Shown in pieces: positions 17,841-27,540 of a DNA stretch of 64,000 nt. Position 1 is the stretch's first letter. Each line of letters begins with the position of its first letter. The notes under the pieces were generated by a model. That model saw only the letters and a program-made list of their open reading frames with translations. It searched no databases and was not told the DNA's origin. The DNA comes from an uncultured Lachnospiraceae bacterium (GTDB taxonomy: Bacteria; Bacillota; Clostridia; Lachnospirales; Lachnospiraceae), in contig CAMGZH010000006.1 in NCBI GenBank assembly GCA_946182825.1, forward strand, positions 36,490-100,489, read 5' to 3'. A program made the position numbers and the translations under genes.

Positions 17841-20276
17841 ATGAAATTCGGATATTTTGACGATTCCAATAAGGAATACGTCATTACAACCCCTAGAACA
17901 CCACTTCCGTGGATCAACTATTTAGGTTCCCAGGAGTATTTTGGTCTGTTCTCCAATACAGCCGGCGGCTATGACTTCTATAAAGATGCGAAGCTTTTAC
18001 GCCTTACTCGCTATCGTTATAATAATAGCCCTTTGGACTGCGGCGGTCGTTACTACTATATTAAGGATGAGGATACCATTTGGAATCCGGGCTGGCAGCC
18101 GGTTCAGACAGAGCTTGATTCCTATGAGTGTCGTCACGGCCTTGGTTACTCCGTCATTACAGGTGAGAAGAATGGTCTGAAGGCTGTCCTTACCGCTTTT
18201 GTTCCTGTTCACGACAACTGTGAAGTCAATCGGGTCGTTCTTACCAATACTTCTTCTAATGACAAGAAGATCGATCTGTTCAGTTACATTGAGTTCTGCC
18301 TCTGGAATGCGGAAGACGATTCTACCAACTTCCAGCGTAACTTCTCTACCGGTGAGGTAGAAGTAGAGGGTAGCACCATTTACCATAAGACCGAGTATCG
18401 TGAGAGACGTAACCATTACGCTGTTTATTCTGTTAATAAGCCTGTAGATGGTTTTGATACAAGCCGTGATGAGTTTGTCGGTCTCTACAACGGTCCTCAA
18501 AATCCGCAGGTGGTTGCCGAGGGTGAAAGTCATAACTCGGTTGCTCACGGCTGGGCTCCCATCGGTTCCCACCATCTTAAGGTTACACTTGCTCCGGGAG
18601 AGAGCGCTTCCTATATCTTTGTTTTAGGATACTGCGAGAACCCGAGAGATCAGAAGTTTGTTGCTCCCAATGTGATCAACAAGGCTCCTGCCGACGCCTT
18701 ACTGGAGAAATACCAGAAGGACGAGCAGGTCGAGAACGCTCTTTGTGAGCTCAAGACCTACTGGACCAACCTTCTGTCTACTTATTCCGTTCACACCGGT
18801 GATGAGAAGCTCAACCGGCTTGTTAATATATGGAATCAGTATCAGTGTATGGTTACCTTTAACATGAGCCGAAGCGCAAGCTATTATGAGTCCGGCATGG
18901 GTCGTGGTATGGGATTCCGTGATTCCTGTCAGGATCTTCTAGGCTTTGTTCACCTGATCCCGGAGCGTGCAAGAGAGCGTATCATTGATATTGCCAACAC
19001 CCAGTTTGAGGACGGTAGCACCTATCATCAGTATCAGCCATTGACCAAGCGTGGCAATGCTGCCATCGGCGGTGGTTTTAATGATGATCCGTTATGGCTT
19101 ATCGCTGGAACCGGTGCCTACCTTCGCGAAACAGGCGATTTCTCTATTTTAGAAGAGAAGTGTGCCTTTGACAGCAATTTCGAAAAGGCTGCTCCACTTC
19201 TTGAGCACCTTGACCGCAGCTTCCGTTATACAGCTACGAACTTAGGTCCTCATGGTCTTCCTCTGATCGGTCGTGCTGACTGGAACGACTGCCTGAACCT
19301 GAACTGCTTCTCCGAGGAACCGGGGGAAAGTTTCCAGATCACAGGTCCTTCTGAAGGTCCGGTTGCCGAGTCCGTTTTCATTGGCGGTATGTTTGTAAAA
19401 TACGGTAAGGAATATGCTGATATCCTCCGCCATGTAGGCAAAGAGGATCGTGCCGCAGAAGTTGAAGAGGCTGTTGCTAAGATGAACGAGGCTCTTCAGA
19501 CAAAGGGCTGGGACGGCGAATGGTTCATCCGTGCCTTTGATGCAAACTCCAATCCGGTAGGTTCTCATACCTGCGAAGAGGGTCAGATCTATATCGAGCC
19601 ACAGGGTATGTGTGTTATGGCCGGTGTTGGCGTAGAAAGCGGTCAGGCCGAGAAGGCTCTTGCCTCCGTTAAGGAGCGCCTTGATACCAAGTTCGGTATT
19701 GTTCTTCTTCAGCCTGCTTATACAAGATATCATGTTGAACTGGGTGAGATTTCTTCCTACCCGCCCGGATACAAGGAGAATGCCGGTATCTTCTGTCATA
19801 ACAATCCATGGATCGCATGTGCCGAGACCGTTCTCGGACATGGAGACCGGGCATTTGAAGTTTTCAAGAAGACCTGCCCGATCTACCTTGAGGAGATCAG
19901 TGAAGTTCATCGCACCGAGCCATACGTTTACTGCCAGATGGTTGCCGGTTGCGATGCTCCTACCTTCGGTGAAGGCAAGAACAGCTGGCTGACCGGTACT
20001 GCTGCATGGACATTTACCACCATGAGCCAGTACATTCTGGGAATCCAGCCTGAGCTTGACGGACTTCGCATCAATCCATGTATCCCTTCCGATCTGAAGG
20101 AATACACCCTGGATCGAAAGTTCCGTGGTGTTACCTACCACATCACCATCGACAATAAGGCCGGCGCTCAGAAGGGCGTTACCAGAATGACCATCGACGG
20201 TGTCGAGGCTGACTCGAACCTGATCACTCCGGTAACCGGCAAGACCGATGTTGACGTAGTTGTTACCATGGGGTAA
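17841..20276 (+). CDS. Cellobiose phosphorylase (GH94)
   Basis: Phosphorolysis of cellobiose to alpha-glucose 1-phosphate and glucose in the cytosol, conserving bond energy. Start chosen at ATG 17841 with AGGAGG at 17831-17836 rather than the in-frame ATG at 17820; this gives 811 residues, the normal length for clostridial cellobiose phosphorylases, and the N-terminus [15 protein letters not shown] is characteristic. An N-terminal beta-sandwich is followed by an (alpha/alpha)6 barrel with the general acid Asp483 in [12 protein letters not shown] and a C-terminal jelly roll. Cys484 after the acid is typical of cellobiose rather than chitobiose enzymes. It diverges from the LacI regulator and importer genes, and an operator-like site follows its promoter. 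It is transcribed toward oriC, against the local trend. Confidence 0.93.
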   Translation: MKFGYFDDSNKEYVITTPRTPLPWINYLGSQEYFGLFSNTAGGYDFYKDAKLLRLTRYRYNNSPLDCGGRYYYIKDEDTIWNPGWQPVQTELDSYECRHGLGYSVITGEKNGLKAVLTAFVPVHDNCEVNRVVLTNTSSNDKKIDLFSYIEFCLWNAEDDSTNFQRNFSTGEVEVEGSTIYHKTEYRERRNHYAVYSVNKPVDGFDTSRDEFVGLYNGPQNPQVVAEGESHNSVAHGWAPIGSHHLKVTLAPGESASYIFVLGYCENPRDQKFVAPNVINKAPADALLEKYQKDEQVENALCELKTYWTNLLSTYSVHTGDEKLNRLVNIWNQYQCMVTFNMSRSASYYESGMGRGMGFRDSCQDLLGFVHLIPERARERIIDIANTQFEDGSTYHQYQPLTKRGNAAIGGGFNDDPLWLIAGTGAYLRETGDFSILEEKCAFDSNFEKAAPLLEHLDRSFRYTATNLGPHGLPLIGRADWNDCLNLNCFSEEPGESFQITGPSEGPVAESVFIGGMFVKYGKEYADILRHVGKEDRAAEVEEAVAKMNEALQTKGWDGEWFIRAFDANSNPVGSHTCEEGQIYIEPQGMCVMAGVGVESGQAEKALASVKERLDTKFGIVLLQPAYTRYHVELGEISSYPPGYKENAGIFCHNNPWIACAETVLGHGDRAFEVFKKTCPIYLEEISEVHRTEPYVYCQMVAGCDAPTFGEGKNSWLTGTAAWTFTTMSQYILGIQPELDGLRINPCIPSDLKEYTLDRKFRGVTYHITIDNKAGAQKGVTRMTIDGVEADSNLITPVTGKTDVDVVVTMG

Positions 20277-20362
20277 GAACTTATCAACATTTCTAACAAA
20301 ACATGTCAATATTGACCAGGATACGCTCTAACCCCTCCTTGAGCCCTTCCTGTTCTATTGAA

Positions 20363-20404
20363 AATCCCCTTGGATCAAGTCTTCCTACCTGGTCCAAGGG
20401 GATT
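20363..20404. terminator. Bidirectional hairpin between cellobiose phosphorylase and tadA
   Basis: Twelve-base-pair perfect stem AATCCCCTTGGA / TCCAAGGGGATT with an 18-nt loop, between convergent genes. The T runs are short on both sides. Confidence 0.6.
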
Positions 20405-20432
20405 ATTTCATTACTGAAACAGGAAATAGATC

Positions 20433-20990
20433 CTATTCCCTGTTTTCCGCTGCTTTTTTCTCCTGTTTCTCCTTACGAAGTTTTTTGAAAAAGGAGGTCA
20501 ACATGGTGGAGCACTCCTCCTGCAGAACATTGTCTACGATCTCAACCTGATGGTTAAAGCGGCTTTCCTGTAAAATATTCAGCACGGATCCGGCACATCC
20601 TGCTTTCGGATTGTAGCTTCCGATAACAACACGCGGAATCCTTGCCTGCACAATGGCACCTGCGCACATTGGACATGGTTCTAAGGTGATGTACATGGTG
20701 CAGTCTTCCAATCTCCAGTCCCCGACCTTTTTACAAGCCTTTTTTATCGCTGAGATTTCAGCGTGGGCAAGAACCATTTTATCCGTATTCCGTCTGTTAT
20801 AGCCTCTTGCGATGATCTTCTGATCCATTACGATTACGCAACCGATGGGAACTTCCTTCAGCGCCTCGGCCTTTTGTGCCTGCTTAATGGCTGCCTTCAT
20901 GAACTTTTCATGCAATTTCTGTTCCTTCATATGGGCATGTTCCTGTGCCATTTTTTCAACTTTATCGTTAATAATTTCTTTAATTCCCAT
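20433..20990 (-). CDS. tadA: tRNA-specific adenosine deaminase TadA
   Basis: Deaminates A34 of tRNA-Arg(ACG) to inosine. The zinc-dependent cytidine/deoxycytidylate deaminase fold shows HAEISAIKKA with the catalytic Glu, and PCPMCAGAI with the two zinc cysteines. As written it has 185 residues, about 25 more than usual: the domain itself begins near the third Met (MKEQKLHEKFMKAAI, start 20927), while the ATG at 20990 has GGAGAA upstream. Both starts are possible. Single gene, convergent with the cellobiose phosphorylase and divergent from the GNAT gene. Confidence 0.93.
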   Translation of the reverse strand: MGIKEIINDKVEKMAQEHAHMKEQKLHEKFMKAAIKQAQKAEALKEVPIGCVIVMDQKIIARGYNRRNTDKMVLAHAEISAIKKACKKVGDWRLEDCTMYITLEPCPMCAGAIVQARIPRVVIGSYNPKAGCAGSVLNILQESRFNHQVEIVDNVLQEECSTMLTSFFKKLRKEKQEKKAAENRE

Positions 20991-21036
20991 TATTTTCTCC
21001 GTTTTTTATTTATTGTAACACTAGCCTTCTATACAT

Positions 21037-21044
21037 GCTATAAT
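21037..21044 (+). promoter_or_regulatory. Extended -10 promoter before the GNAT acetyltransferase gene
   Basis: TATAAT at 21039-21044; the preceding TGC (21036-21038) makes an extended -10 element. The -35 region is weak (TTGTAA about 20 nt upstream). Confidence 0.6.
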
Positions 21045-21084
21045 TGTATGAGTATAAATTACTGGCATTATGTGAGGCACTCAA

Positions 21085-21642
21085 ATGAACGATACCTATA
21101 CGACCGAACATCTTGTGATCCGAATCTTATCACCACAGAATGCAGGTCTTGTAACGGAATTTTATAGACGCAACGCTGACGATTTTAGTTTGTATGAGCC
21201 CATCAATATCACCAACGCTCGTACTGTTCATTATCAGAGGCAGATCCTGGAATACGAGCAGCGCTATTTTCGCTCTGGTTCTATGGTGCGTTTTTATTTT
21301 TTTGAGAAAAATGCCCCCTTTACTGTAATTGGTACTGTCAGTTTCCGTGAGATCCGTCGTGGACCATACGCCTCCTGCGTCTTTGGCTATAAGATGGATC
21401 AGGAACATCGTCGTAAGGGGTATTGCTATGAAGCGCTCAAACCGATCATCGATCTGGTAGCAGAGGAGTTTTCTCTCCATCGCATCTATGCGGATGTTTT
21501 GCCAGATAATGCAGCTTCCATCCACCTTCTGGAAAAGCTTGGATTCCAAAGAGAAGGATTGCAACGGGAAACGGTTTTCTTATCCGGTCAGTGGCGGGAT
21601 CACTATCTTTATAGCAGAATTTTTCCTGAGAATAGGGAGTAG
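21085..21642 (+). CDS. GNAT-family N-acetyltransferase (RimJ/RimL-like)
   Basis: 185-residue acetyl-CoA-dependent acetyltransferase. The GNAT fold is recognisable from GTVSFREI (beta 4), the acetyl-CoA pyrophosphate-binding stretch QEHRRKGYCYEAL and the C-terminal DNAASIHLLEKLGFQREG. The pattern is that of the RimJ/RimL group, which modify protein N-termini or antibiotics and other amines, so substrate is unknown. ATG start with GTGAGG upstream. The HD-GYP gene follows by 14 nt, suggesting a two-gene operon. Confidence 0.88.
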   Translation: MNDTYTTEHLVIRILSPQNAGLVTEFYRRNADDFSLYEPINITNARTVHYQRQILEYEQRYFRSGSMVRFYFFEKNAPFTVIGTVSFREIRRGPYASCVFGYKMDQEHRRKGYCYEALKPIIDLVAEEFSLHRIYADVLPDNAASIHLLEKLGFQREGLQRETVFLSGQWRDHYLYSRIFPENRE

Positions 21643-21656
21643 TAGGAAAATTTATT

Positions 21657-22757
21657 ATGGGTAAACGCAAATTCATGAGTACCCGCGTCCTGAAGCCGGG
21701 TATTCGCATCGATCAGTCCATTACCGCCAAGGATGGACGTATTTTGATCCAGAAGGGCACGATTCTTGACGATTTCCAGATCGATTACCTGTTAACACAA
21801 GGAATCATGGGAATCTATATTTATGAAGGAGTTCCTGATCTTGATGAACAAAAGATCAATATTCCGGTAGCCACGCAGAAAATCATTGAGCAGAACCGTA
21901 AGGATGATCCTGCCAAGGTCTCTCTTTCTGAAAGTGTCCGCAAGCAGGTAGGAGAGGGGATTTCCCACCTTTTTCATGATACCGAGTCCTCAGGCTTCTC
22001 CAATGCATCCAATACCATTGCCTATGAGCTTGAGAACACCATCATCAATAACGATGCCATTGCAGTTGATATCCGGGAATTAAAGGTCAGTGACGAGTAT
22101 ACCTTCCGGCATTCCGTTGACGTCGCTACCATTTCTCTGATCATCGGGAAGAAACTTGGCCTTGACTCTGTTCAACTTCACGAACTTGGCGTTGCCGGTC
22201 TTTTACACGATATCGGTAAATCCAAGATTCCGAACGAGATCTTGAATAAACCCGGGAAATTAACAAAAGAAGAGTTTGAGATCATGAAGCTTCACTCTAC
22301 CTACGGCTACAAGATCTTAAAGTCCAAGAACCAATTCAGCGCTCAGATCCTTCTGGGGGTTCTCCAGCATCACGAGAAGCTTTCCGGCAAGGGATATCCG
22401 ATGGGGAACAGCGGCAATATGATCCATCTCTACGGCCGCATTATCTCTGTTGCCGATATCTTTGACGCCCTGGTCACCAAACGCCCCTATAAGGAGCCCT
22501 ACGGTCAGAGAGAGGCCATGGAGATCCTTTTGGCCATGGGAGACGACCTGGATATTCAGATCCTGACGGCCTTCAAGAAGAGTATGATCCTTTATCCTGT
22601 GGACTCCATCGTGAAGCTTTCCAACGGACGGCTTGCTAAAGTCGTTAAGAACCATCCGGATTATCCCATGCGTCCCACCGTTGTGGAGATCGAGACCGGT
22701 CGCGTACTGGATCTCTACGGTGATTTTAAATGTAACAGCCTGGTGCTGGAATCGTAA
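21657..22757 (+). CDS. HD-GYP domain protein, likely cyclic-di-GMP phosphodiesterase
   Basis: 366 residues. N-terminal domain of about 120 residues, then an HD-GYP domain with RHSVDVA (about 151-157), LLHDIGKSKIP with the metal-binding HD at 184-185, HHEKLSGKGYP with the GYP motif at 246-248, and VADIFDAL. All key metal and GYP residues are present, so hydrolysis of cyclic di-GMP (or a related cyclic dinucleotide) is likely. No membrane segment. It lies 1.2 kb upstream of the GGDEF protein on the other strand. A rho-independent terminator follows at 22768. Confidence 0.9.
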   Translation: MGKRKFMSTRVLKPGIRIDQSITAKDGRILIQKGTILDDFQIDYLLTQGIMGIYIYEGVPDLDEQKINIPVATQKIIEQNRKDDPAKVSLSESVRKQVGEGISHLFHDTESSGFSNASNTIAYELENTIINNDAIAVDIRELKVSDEYTFRHSVDVATISLIIGKKLGLDSVQLHELGVAGLLHDIGKSKIPNEILNKPGKLTKEEFEIMKLHSTYGYKILKSKNQFSAQILLGVLQHHEKLSGKGYPMGNSGNMIHLYGRIISVADIFDALVTKRPYKEPYGQREAMEILLAMGDDLDIQILTAFKKSMILYPVDSIVKLSNGRLAKVVKNHPDYPMRPTVVEIETGRVLDLYGDFKCNSLVLES

Positions 22758-22767
22758 AATGCAAAAG

Positions 22768-22796
22768 CTGTGAGAACCTTCGGTCTCACAGTTTTT
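22768..22796 (+). terminator. Terminator after HD-GYP gene
   Basis: Perfect eight-base-pair stem CTGTGAGA / TCTCACAG followed by TTTTTC, 10 nt past the stop codon. Confidence 0.9.
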
Positions 22797-22818
22797 CTTT
22801 TTCTTTCATTATTTTTTG

Positions 22819-22856
22819 CAAAAAAAGAAGCAGCCCGGATACTTCCGAACTGCTTC
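22819..22856 (-). terminator. Terminator of tRNA-Lys
   Basis: Stem GAAGCAG-CGGA / TCCG-CTGCTTC (22827-22856, small internal mismatch) followed on the minus strand by a run of T, just downstream of the tRNA. Confidence 0.85.
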
Positions 22857-22865
22857 CTATTAATA

Positions 22866-22938
22866 TGCGCGATCAGGGGTTCGAACCCTGGACACCCTGA
22901 TTAAGAGTCAGGTGCTCTGCCAGCTGAGCTAATCGCGC
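22866..22938 (-). tRNA. tRNA-Lys (anticodon CTT)
   Basis: Complete 73-nt cloverleaf on the minus strand: acceptor GCGCGAT pairs with ATCGCGC, discriminator A; D arm TAGCTCAGCTGGCAGAGCA; anticodon stem CCTGA/TCAGG with loop CTCTTAA, anticodon CTT; T arm CAGGG/CCCTG with loop TTCGAAC. CCA is not encoded. Confidence 0.97.
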
Positions 22939-22949
22939 CGACAAAAGGT

Positions 22950-22978
22950 ATATTACTCCTTTCCACACAGGATTGCAA
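22950..22978 (-). promoter_or_regulatory. Promoter of tRNA-Lys
   Basis: Minus-strand TTGCAA (22973-22978) and TAATAT (22950-22955) with a 17-nt spacer, immediately upstream of the tRNA. Confidence 0.8.
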
Positions 22979-23030
22979 GTGTTTTTTTATTTTTTTTTGA
23001 AAAAAATGAAATTTTACATTCTCAGGATTA

Positions 23031-23062
23031 AAAAGGGGAGGAAGTTCTGCGAACTTCCCCCC
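23031..23062 (-). terminator. Terminator after reverse rubrerythrin
   Basis: GC-rich stem around GAAGTTC / GAACTTC extended by G and C runs, followed on the minus strand by TTTT; 28 nt past the rubrerythrin stop. Confidence 0.8.
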
Positions 23063-23089
23063 TTTTGACCACAATTGTTATATGTTACT

Positions 23090-23632
23090 TTATCCGAAAT
23101 ATCTTTCAAGCAATCCCTTGAATGCCTTACCATGTCTCGCTTCGTCGCGAGCCATCTCATGTACAGTATCATGAATTGCGTCAAGATCAAGAGCCTTTGC
23201 ACGCTTTGCCAGCTCTGTCTTGCCCATGGTTGCTCCATTCTCAGCCTCTACGCGAACACGAAGGTTCTCCTTTGTGGAATCACTTACAACCTCTCCCAGA
23301 AGCTCTGCAAACTTTGCTGCATGCTCTGCCTCTTCGAAAGCTGCCTTCTCATAGTAAAGTCCGATCTCCGGATATCCCTCACGATGTGCCACACGAGCCA
23401 TTGCAAGGTACATTCCGACCTCTGAGCACTCACCCTCGAAGTTGGAACGAAGATCTGCCTTGATATCCTCAGGTACATCAGATGCTACACCAACAACATG
23501 CTCTGAAGCCCATGTCAGCTCACCTTCCTGCTTTACAAACTTCTCTGCCGGTGCCTTACATACTGGGCACTGCTCTGGTGGCTGTTCCCCTTCTGCTACA
23601 TAACCACAAACACTACATACCCACTTAGCCAT
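23090..23632 (-). CDS. Reverse rubrerythrin (rubredoxin domain first)
   Basis: NADH-dependent hydrogen peroxide reductase in oxidative-stress defence of anaerobes. The 180-residue protein has the rubredoxin-type Fe(Cys)4 site at the N-terminus (Cys6, Cys9, Cys22, Cys25) followed by the four-helix diiron domain with the E-x-x-H ligands ([35 protein letters not shown]). The domain order is reversed from classical rubrerythrin and matches clostridial revRbr proteins. ATG start with a GGAGGAAATC ribosome site. Single gene with its own terminator. Confidence 0.94.
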   Translation of the reverse strand: MAKWVCSVCGYVAEGEQPPEQCPVCKAPAEKFVKQEGELTWASEHVVGVASDVPEDIKADLRSNFEGECSEVGMYLAMARVAHREGYPEIGLYYEKAAFEEAEHAAKFAELLGEVVSDSTKENLRVRVEAENGATMGKTELAKRAKALDLDAIHDTVHEMARDEARHGKAFKGLLERYFG

Positions 23633-23730
23633 TTGATTTCCTCCTTTTGCTTTTTCTACATGTTCTCTAAATACTTATACTTTGTATTATACTCGCTTTT
23701 CTCCTAAGTGAATAGAGGAGAAGTGTAATA

Positions 23731-23991
23731 TTAGCACATTCGTTTACGAAGTTCTTCTTTTTGTCTTCGTGTCAGTTGCTTGATCCGGACTTCACGTGAC
23801 ATGGCATCGTGAAGATTGTCATATTCTTCATAGTAGATCAGCTTTACCGGTCTGCGTGCTCTGGTATACTTTGCCCCTGTTTTCCCTTCGTTGTGGGCCT
23901 TCACACGCTTCTCCAGATCAGTTGTATAACCGGTGTAGTAAGTTCCGTCAGAGCACTCCACCATATAGGTAAAATAACGTTTAGTCGTCAT
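23731..23991 (-). CDS. GIY-YIG nuclease-domain protein (UPF0213/YhbQ type)
   Basis: 86 residues when started at ATG 23991, which has AGGAGA seven bases upstream; an in-frame ATG at 24006 lacks a good site. The single GIY-YIG domain is visible as TYMVECSDGTYYTGYTT with the catalytic Arg in LEKRVKAHNEG and a lysine-rich C-terminus. The family is widespread and structurally nuclease-like, but its physiological role is not established. The start lies inside the end of the upstream GGDEF gene (11-nt overlap), so it is translationally coupled to it. Confidence 0.88.
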   Translation of the reverse strand: MTTKRYFTYMVECSDGTYYTGYTTDLEKRVKAHNEGKTGAKYTRARRPVKLIYYEEYDNLHDAMSREVRIKQLTRRQKEELRKRMC

Positions 23992-25675
23992 GAATGATCT
24001 CCTCATCGGTTGCCGATCTTACGATAAGATTCTTACGATCGAGATAGTCCGAATTCCGCTTTACCTCTTCCTCATTGGCATGTCCCAGCATAATGCTGTT
24101 ACGGGATTTGCTCTTGACCTTATACAGCATATTATCCGCTTCATGAAGATACTGCCAGATGGAAGCGCCTTCCCGCGGTGTTCCCCAGTACAACCCCTGA
24201 GAAATGGTGATATATTTTGTCTCGGTGCGAGAGTAGCGATGTGGCATCCGCTCGGAGCTGATGATCGTCTTCAACCGCTTGGCCAGATCAAATACCTCTT
24301 CATCCGTATATCCCTCATAGATCAGGACAAATTCGTCACCACCATATCGTGCGGCAAAGACCCGGTTCCCCACCTGCATCTTCTTGATGGAGGAAGCAAT
24401 AAACTGAATGACCTTATCTCCGGCCTGATGCCCGTAATTGTCGTTGTATTCCTTAAAGAAATCGATATCCAGGATCTCAACAGCCAGTCCCACCTGATTC
24501 TTCTCGGCTCGATCAAATGCTGTCTCCCCATAGGAATTCAATCGAAGTCGGTTGTACATTCCCGTCAGAGGATCTGTCTCTGATCGGATCTTCAGTGACT
24601 TGTTCTGTTCCTCGATCTGATGGTTGACGCTGGCCAGCTCATTTAATTCCAGGCGAAGATCGATCATATTCTTCACCATCATTTTATTTTCCTGCTCCAT
24701 CATCTCATCCAAGGCTACAAAACGTACTGCCGCCTGTGCATAACGCTGATCGTCTCCCCGCATCTTATAGTAGCGCAGCAGCAGACGGATCTGTTTCTGT
24801 TCAAGATTACGGATTGTAGTCTTTCGCGCCAGTTCCGTAATGGGTGTGATCATTTTCGTGAACAGATCAAAGTCCTCCGTCTCCAAAAGAAGCATTAGAT
24901 AGTCATAGAGATCATCATACACATCCATGATGGGAAGTTCTTCACAGAACAGATCGGAAACCTTTTTGATTGCATTCTGACATTTTTCCAGTGCCCTTGT
25001 CTTCTGATAGTATCTTGCCAGAAGGCAGTACACCGGAAGCTGATCGATATCCCTTAAATACGGGATACATTCCCTTTCCAACTTCTGTCGGCAGTCCTCA
25101 GCCTCCTCCATGTGTTCCACGGACAAGTGCGCCCGGCCCAGTCCCACCAGGGAGGCCGTCAGTGACATCCGATGTCCCGGCATTTCCGTGTGAACGCGTA
25201 TATATTGATATGCCAGATCATAGTGCTTTAAGGCATTTTCAAAACTTTCCACATTAACAAACAGCGCACCCATATTCATATGAATCTGCCACTCAATATC
25301 CGGCAGCTTATACTGCCTGCAGAGCGTAAGCGCTTTGGAATAGTAGTCCATGGCAAACGGAGCGTTTCCCCGGTTTAATGACATAATACCCAGAAGATTA
25401 TTGGCAACCGCCAGATAGCCCCATTCTCCGATATTTTCGAAGGGACGCATACAGCGAAGCATTTCCCGATAGAAATTGATCATGTCATTCTTCATGTAGT
25501 AATACTGACCACGAATAAAACATGCATATCCGATCAGGGCATCTTCTCTTTGCAATTCTCCGTATTTTTCAAGTTTTTCGCAGAGGGGCACGGTCTCCTC
25601 AGACAGTTTTCCAAACTCCTGTTGTATCTGAAACACCAGTTTTTGAATTTCTGTTCTGTATTCTCTAATGTCCAT
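23981..25675 (-). CDS. TPR-GGDEF protein, probable diguanylate cyclase
   Basis: 564 residues. Residues about 40-320 are tetratricopeptide-like helical pairs, residues about 325-365 a coiled-coil linker (LNELASVNHQIEEQNKSL), and residues about 366-530 a GGDEF domain with DPLTGMYNR, LDIDFFKEYND and an intact active-site RYGGDEF (GGDEF at 445-449). This predicts synthesis of cyclic di-GMP from GTP in response to a cytoplasmic protein signal; there is no transmembrane segment. The allosteric I-site RxxD five residues before GGDEF is not conserved (RVFA), suggesting no product inhibition by that route. ksgA is 24 nt upstream on the same strand. Confidence 0.9.
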   Translation of the reverse strand: MDIREYRTEIQKLVFQIQQEFGKLSEETVPLCEKLEKYGELQREDALIGYACFIRGQYYYMKNDMINFYREMLRCMRPFENIGEWGYLAVANNLLGIMSLNRGNAPFAMDYYSKALTLCRQYKLPDIEWQIHMNMGALFVNVESFENALKHYDLAYQYIRVHTEMPGHRMSLTASLVGLGRAHLSVEHMEEAEDCRQKLERECIPYLRDIDQLPVYCLLARYYQKTRALEKCQNAIKKVSDLFCEELPIMDVYDDLYDYLMLLLETEDFDLFTKMITPITELARKTTIRNLEQKQIRLLLRYYKMRGDDQRYAQAAVRFVALDEMMEQENKMMVKNMIDLRLELNELASVNHQIEEQNKSLKIRSETDPLTGMYNRLRLNSYGETAFDRAEKNQVGLAVEILDIDFFKEYNDNYGHQAGDKVIQFIASSIKKMQVGNRVFAARYGGDEFVLIYEGYTDEEVFDLAKRLKTIISSERMPHRYSRTETKYITISQGLYWGTPREGASIWQYLHEADNMLYKVKSKSRNSIMLGHANEEEVKRNSDYLDRKNLIVRSATDEEIIHDD

Positions 25676-25699
25676 TCTATTCCTCTTTGCTCTTATGCC

Positions 25700-26560
25700 T
25701 TAGTGATACAGTGCATCCGTCAAACGTGCAAATCCTTCAAGATCCAATCCTTCGCCTCTTACAGAGGGCTCAAATCCCGCTGCAAGGATCGCCTCTGTAA
25801 TGGCAGCTTTATTCCCTCCAAGTACACCACCGTTGGCCAGCGCATTCAAAAGGGTCTTCCTTCTCTGGTTGAAAACAGCCCGAACCACGGTAAACATATG
25901 CTCCGGCTTCACCTGAGGATGAAGAGGCTCTTCCTTCGGGCGCAGGGTGATCACTGCTGAATCCACGTTGGGCTGCGGAATAAAGGATCCTTTTCCAACG
26001 ATAAAATCCAGCTGCGGATCGGTATAATACTGCACAGCAACAGAAAGAGCACCGTAATCCTTGCTTCCCGGCTGAGCCTGCATACGCTCCGCCACTTCCT
26101 TTTGAACCATGACAGTTATGGAAGTAAAGGGAACCTGATTCTGAAGCAACTGCATCAGAATCGGTGTCGTTATATAGTAAGGCAGATTCGCTACAAACTT
26201 CAAGGGTCTGCCCTGATTTTTTACTTCTGCGATCTCTGCAAAATCAACCGTCAAAACATCCTGGTGCAAAACCGAAGCATTCTCATAGCTTCCTAATGTC
26301 TCCTGCAAAACCGGAATTAGCTTGTCATCGATCTCCACCGCCAGGACCTGTCCCGCGCTTTCGGCAAGGTACTGTGTCATGGTTCCGATTCCCGGTCCGA
26401 TCTCCACAACAAAATCTTCCGGTCCCACGTTTCCCGCTTCCACGATTCCTGAGAGAACCGAGCGGTCAATCAGGAAGTTCTGACCGAATTTCTTCTGAAA
26501 ATGGAAATTATATTTTGCAAGTATGGCTTTGGTAGCCACAATATTATCTAGTGTTGGCAT
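25700..26560 (-). CDS. rsmA/ksgA: 16S rRNA (adenine1518/1519-N6) dimethyltransferase
   Basis: 286-residue SAM-dependent methyltransferase that dimethylates two adjacent adenosines near the 3' end of 16S rRNA. N-terminal FGQNFLID, SAM-binding EIGPGIGTMT, and the catalytic NLPYYITTPI are all present. C-terminal helical domain with FNQRRKTLLNAL. The start codon overlaps the last base of the tatD stop, a typical tatD-ksgA arrangement that here follows metG in the usual Firmicute order metG-tatD-ksgA. Confidence 0.97.
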   Translation of the reverse strand: MPTLDNIVATKAILAKYNFHFQKKFGQNFLIDRSVLSGIVEAGNVGPEDFVVEIGPGIGTMTQYLAESAGQVLAVEIDDKLIPVLQETLGSYENASVLHQDVLTVDFAEIAEVKNQGRPLKFVANLPYYITTPILMQLLQNQVPFTSITVMVQKEVAERMQAQPGSKDYGALSVAVQYYTDPQLDFIVGKGSFIPQPNVDSAVITLRPKEEPLHPQVKPEHMFTVVRAVFNQRRKTLLNALANGGVLGGNKAAITEAILAAGFEPSVRGEGLDLEGFARLTDALYH

Positions 26561-27462
26561 TATCTTTTCCTTCCGCTTTTGATTCCGTAAAAGGTATAGG
26601 CATTTTCTCTGGTCTGTTCCATTACCTTATGCTCAGTGATCTCCCGAAGCTTTGATATCTCCCGAATCACATAAGGAAGGTAGGAAGAATCGTTTCGCAT
26701 TCCCCGGAAAGGCGCCGGCGCCATATAGGGACAATCGGTCTCCACCAGGATGCGATCCAACGGGATCTCCTTCGCCACTTCTTTTAACTTCTTACTGTTC
26801 TTAAAGGTCACAACGCCACCGATTCCGATGTAGTAACCCAACTGGCAATACTCTCTGGCCTGCTCTAAGGAGTAGGAGTAGCAGTGAATCACCGCCCTAA
26901 TTCCCCACGTGGAAGCAAGTCTCATGATTTCCATGGTATCCGCCGCCGCATCACGGGAGTGAACAATCACCGGAAGCTGTCGTTCTCTTGCCAACACCAA
27001 CTGTGCCTTAAAAAAATACCGCTGCCAGGCTCTGGCCTTTTCATCCTTGATCCAATAATAGTCCAGACCGATCTCACCGATGGATACCACCTTTTCTTCC
27101 TTTGAAAGTTCATAGAGACGCCGGATCGCCGGATCTTTTCTCCAGAGTGCATCCTCATCTTCTGAAAACTCCGGGGGAACATCCTTAGGATGCCAGACCT
27201 CAATGCTTCTATCATCCTCATTGGTCTCCACCACCATCTCACCGGGGATGGAAAAATCCTGTAGCTCCTCCGGATGAACACCTACAGCAGCGTAAATATA
27301 CGAATAGGCGTGGGAGAGGGCGATGCTCTCCTCACTGGTCTTAATACTTGATCCGACGTTTACCGCCCGTTCGATCAGCTGCTCCGGTATTTTTTTTAAC
27401 AGGGTTTCCCGATCGTCATCAAAGGCATGATCATCAAAATGTGCATGGGTTTCAAAAATCAT
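26560..27462 (-). CDS. tatD: TatD-family metal-dependent DNase
   Basis: 300-residue amidohydrolase-fold nuclease. Metal ligands are visible in FETHAHFDD (HxH), GEIGLDYYW, VIVHSRDA, VIHCYS and LVETDCPYMAP. The protein is about 45 residues longer than typical TatD because of an inserted acidic segment at about residues 70-110 (EVWHPKDVPPEFSEDED). Third from last in the metG-tatD-ksgA cluster, overlapping the ksgA start by one base. Confidence 0.94.
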   Translation of the reverse strand: MIFETHAHFDDHAFDDDRETLLKKIPEQLIERAVNVGSSIKTSEESIALSHAYSYIYAAVGVHPEELQDFSIPGEMVVETNEDDRSIEVWHPKDVPPEFSEDEDALWRKDPAIRRLYELSKEEKVVSIGEIGLDYYWIKDEKARAWQRYFFKAQLVLARERQLPVIVHSRDAAADTMEIMRLASTWGIRAVIHCYSYSLEQAREYCQLGYYIGIGGVVTFKNSKKLKEVAKEIPLDRILVETDCPYMAPAPFRGMRNDSSYLPYVIREISKLREITEHKVMEQTRENAYTFYGIKSGRKR

Positions 27463-27482
27463 AATTCTCTATCTTATTAGGC

Positions 27483-27515
27483 AAAAGAGGACAGACTCCC
27501 AAAAGAGCCTGCCCT
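27483..27515 (-). terminator. Terminator after metG
   Basis: Stem AGGGCAGGCTC with GAGTCTGTCCT (two G-T pairs) on the minus strand followed by CTTTTG, between metG and tatD. Confidence 0.65.
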
Positions 27516-27540
27516 GTATTTCTATTATGAATCGCTCAAT

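Noticed and set aside
19242..20309. Minus-strand frame of 355 residues opposite cellobiose phosphorylase
   Set aside because: Antisense shadow of a well-supported GH94 gene, with no known motifs.
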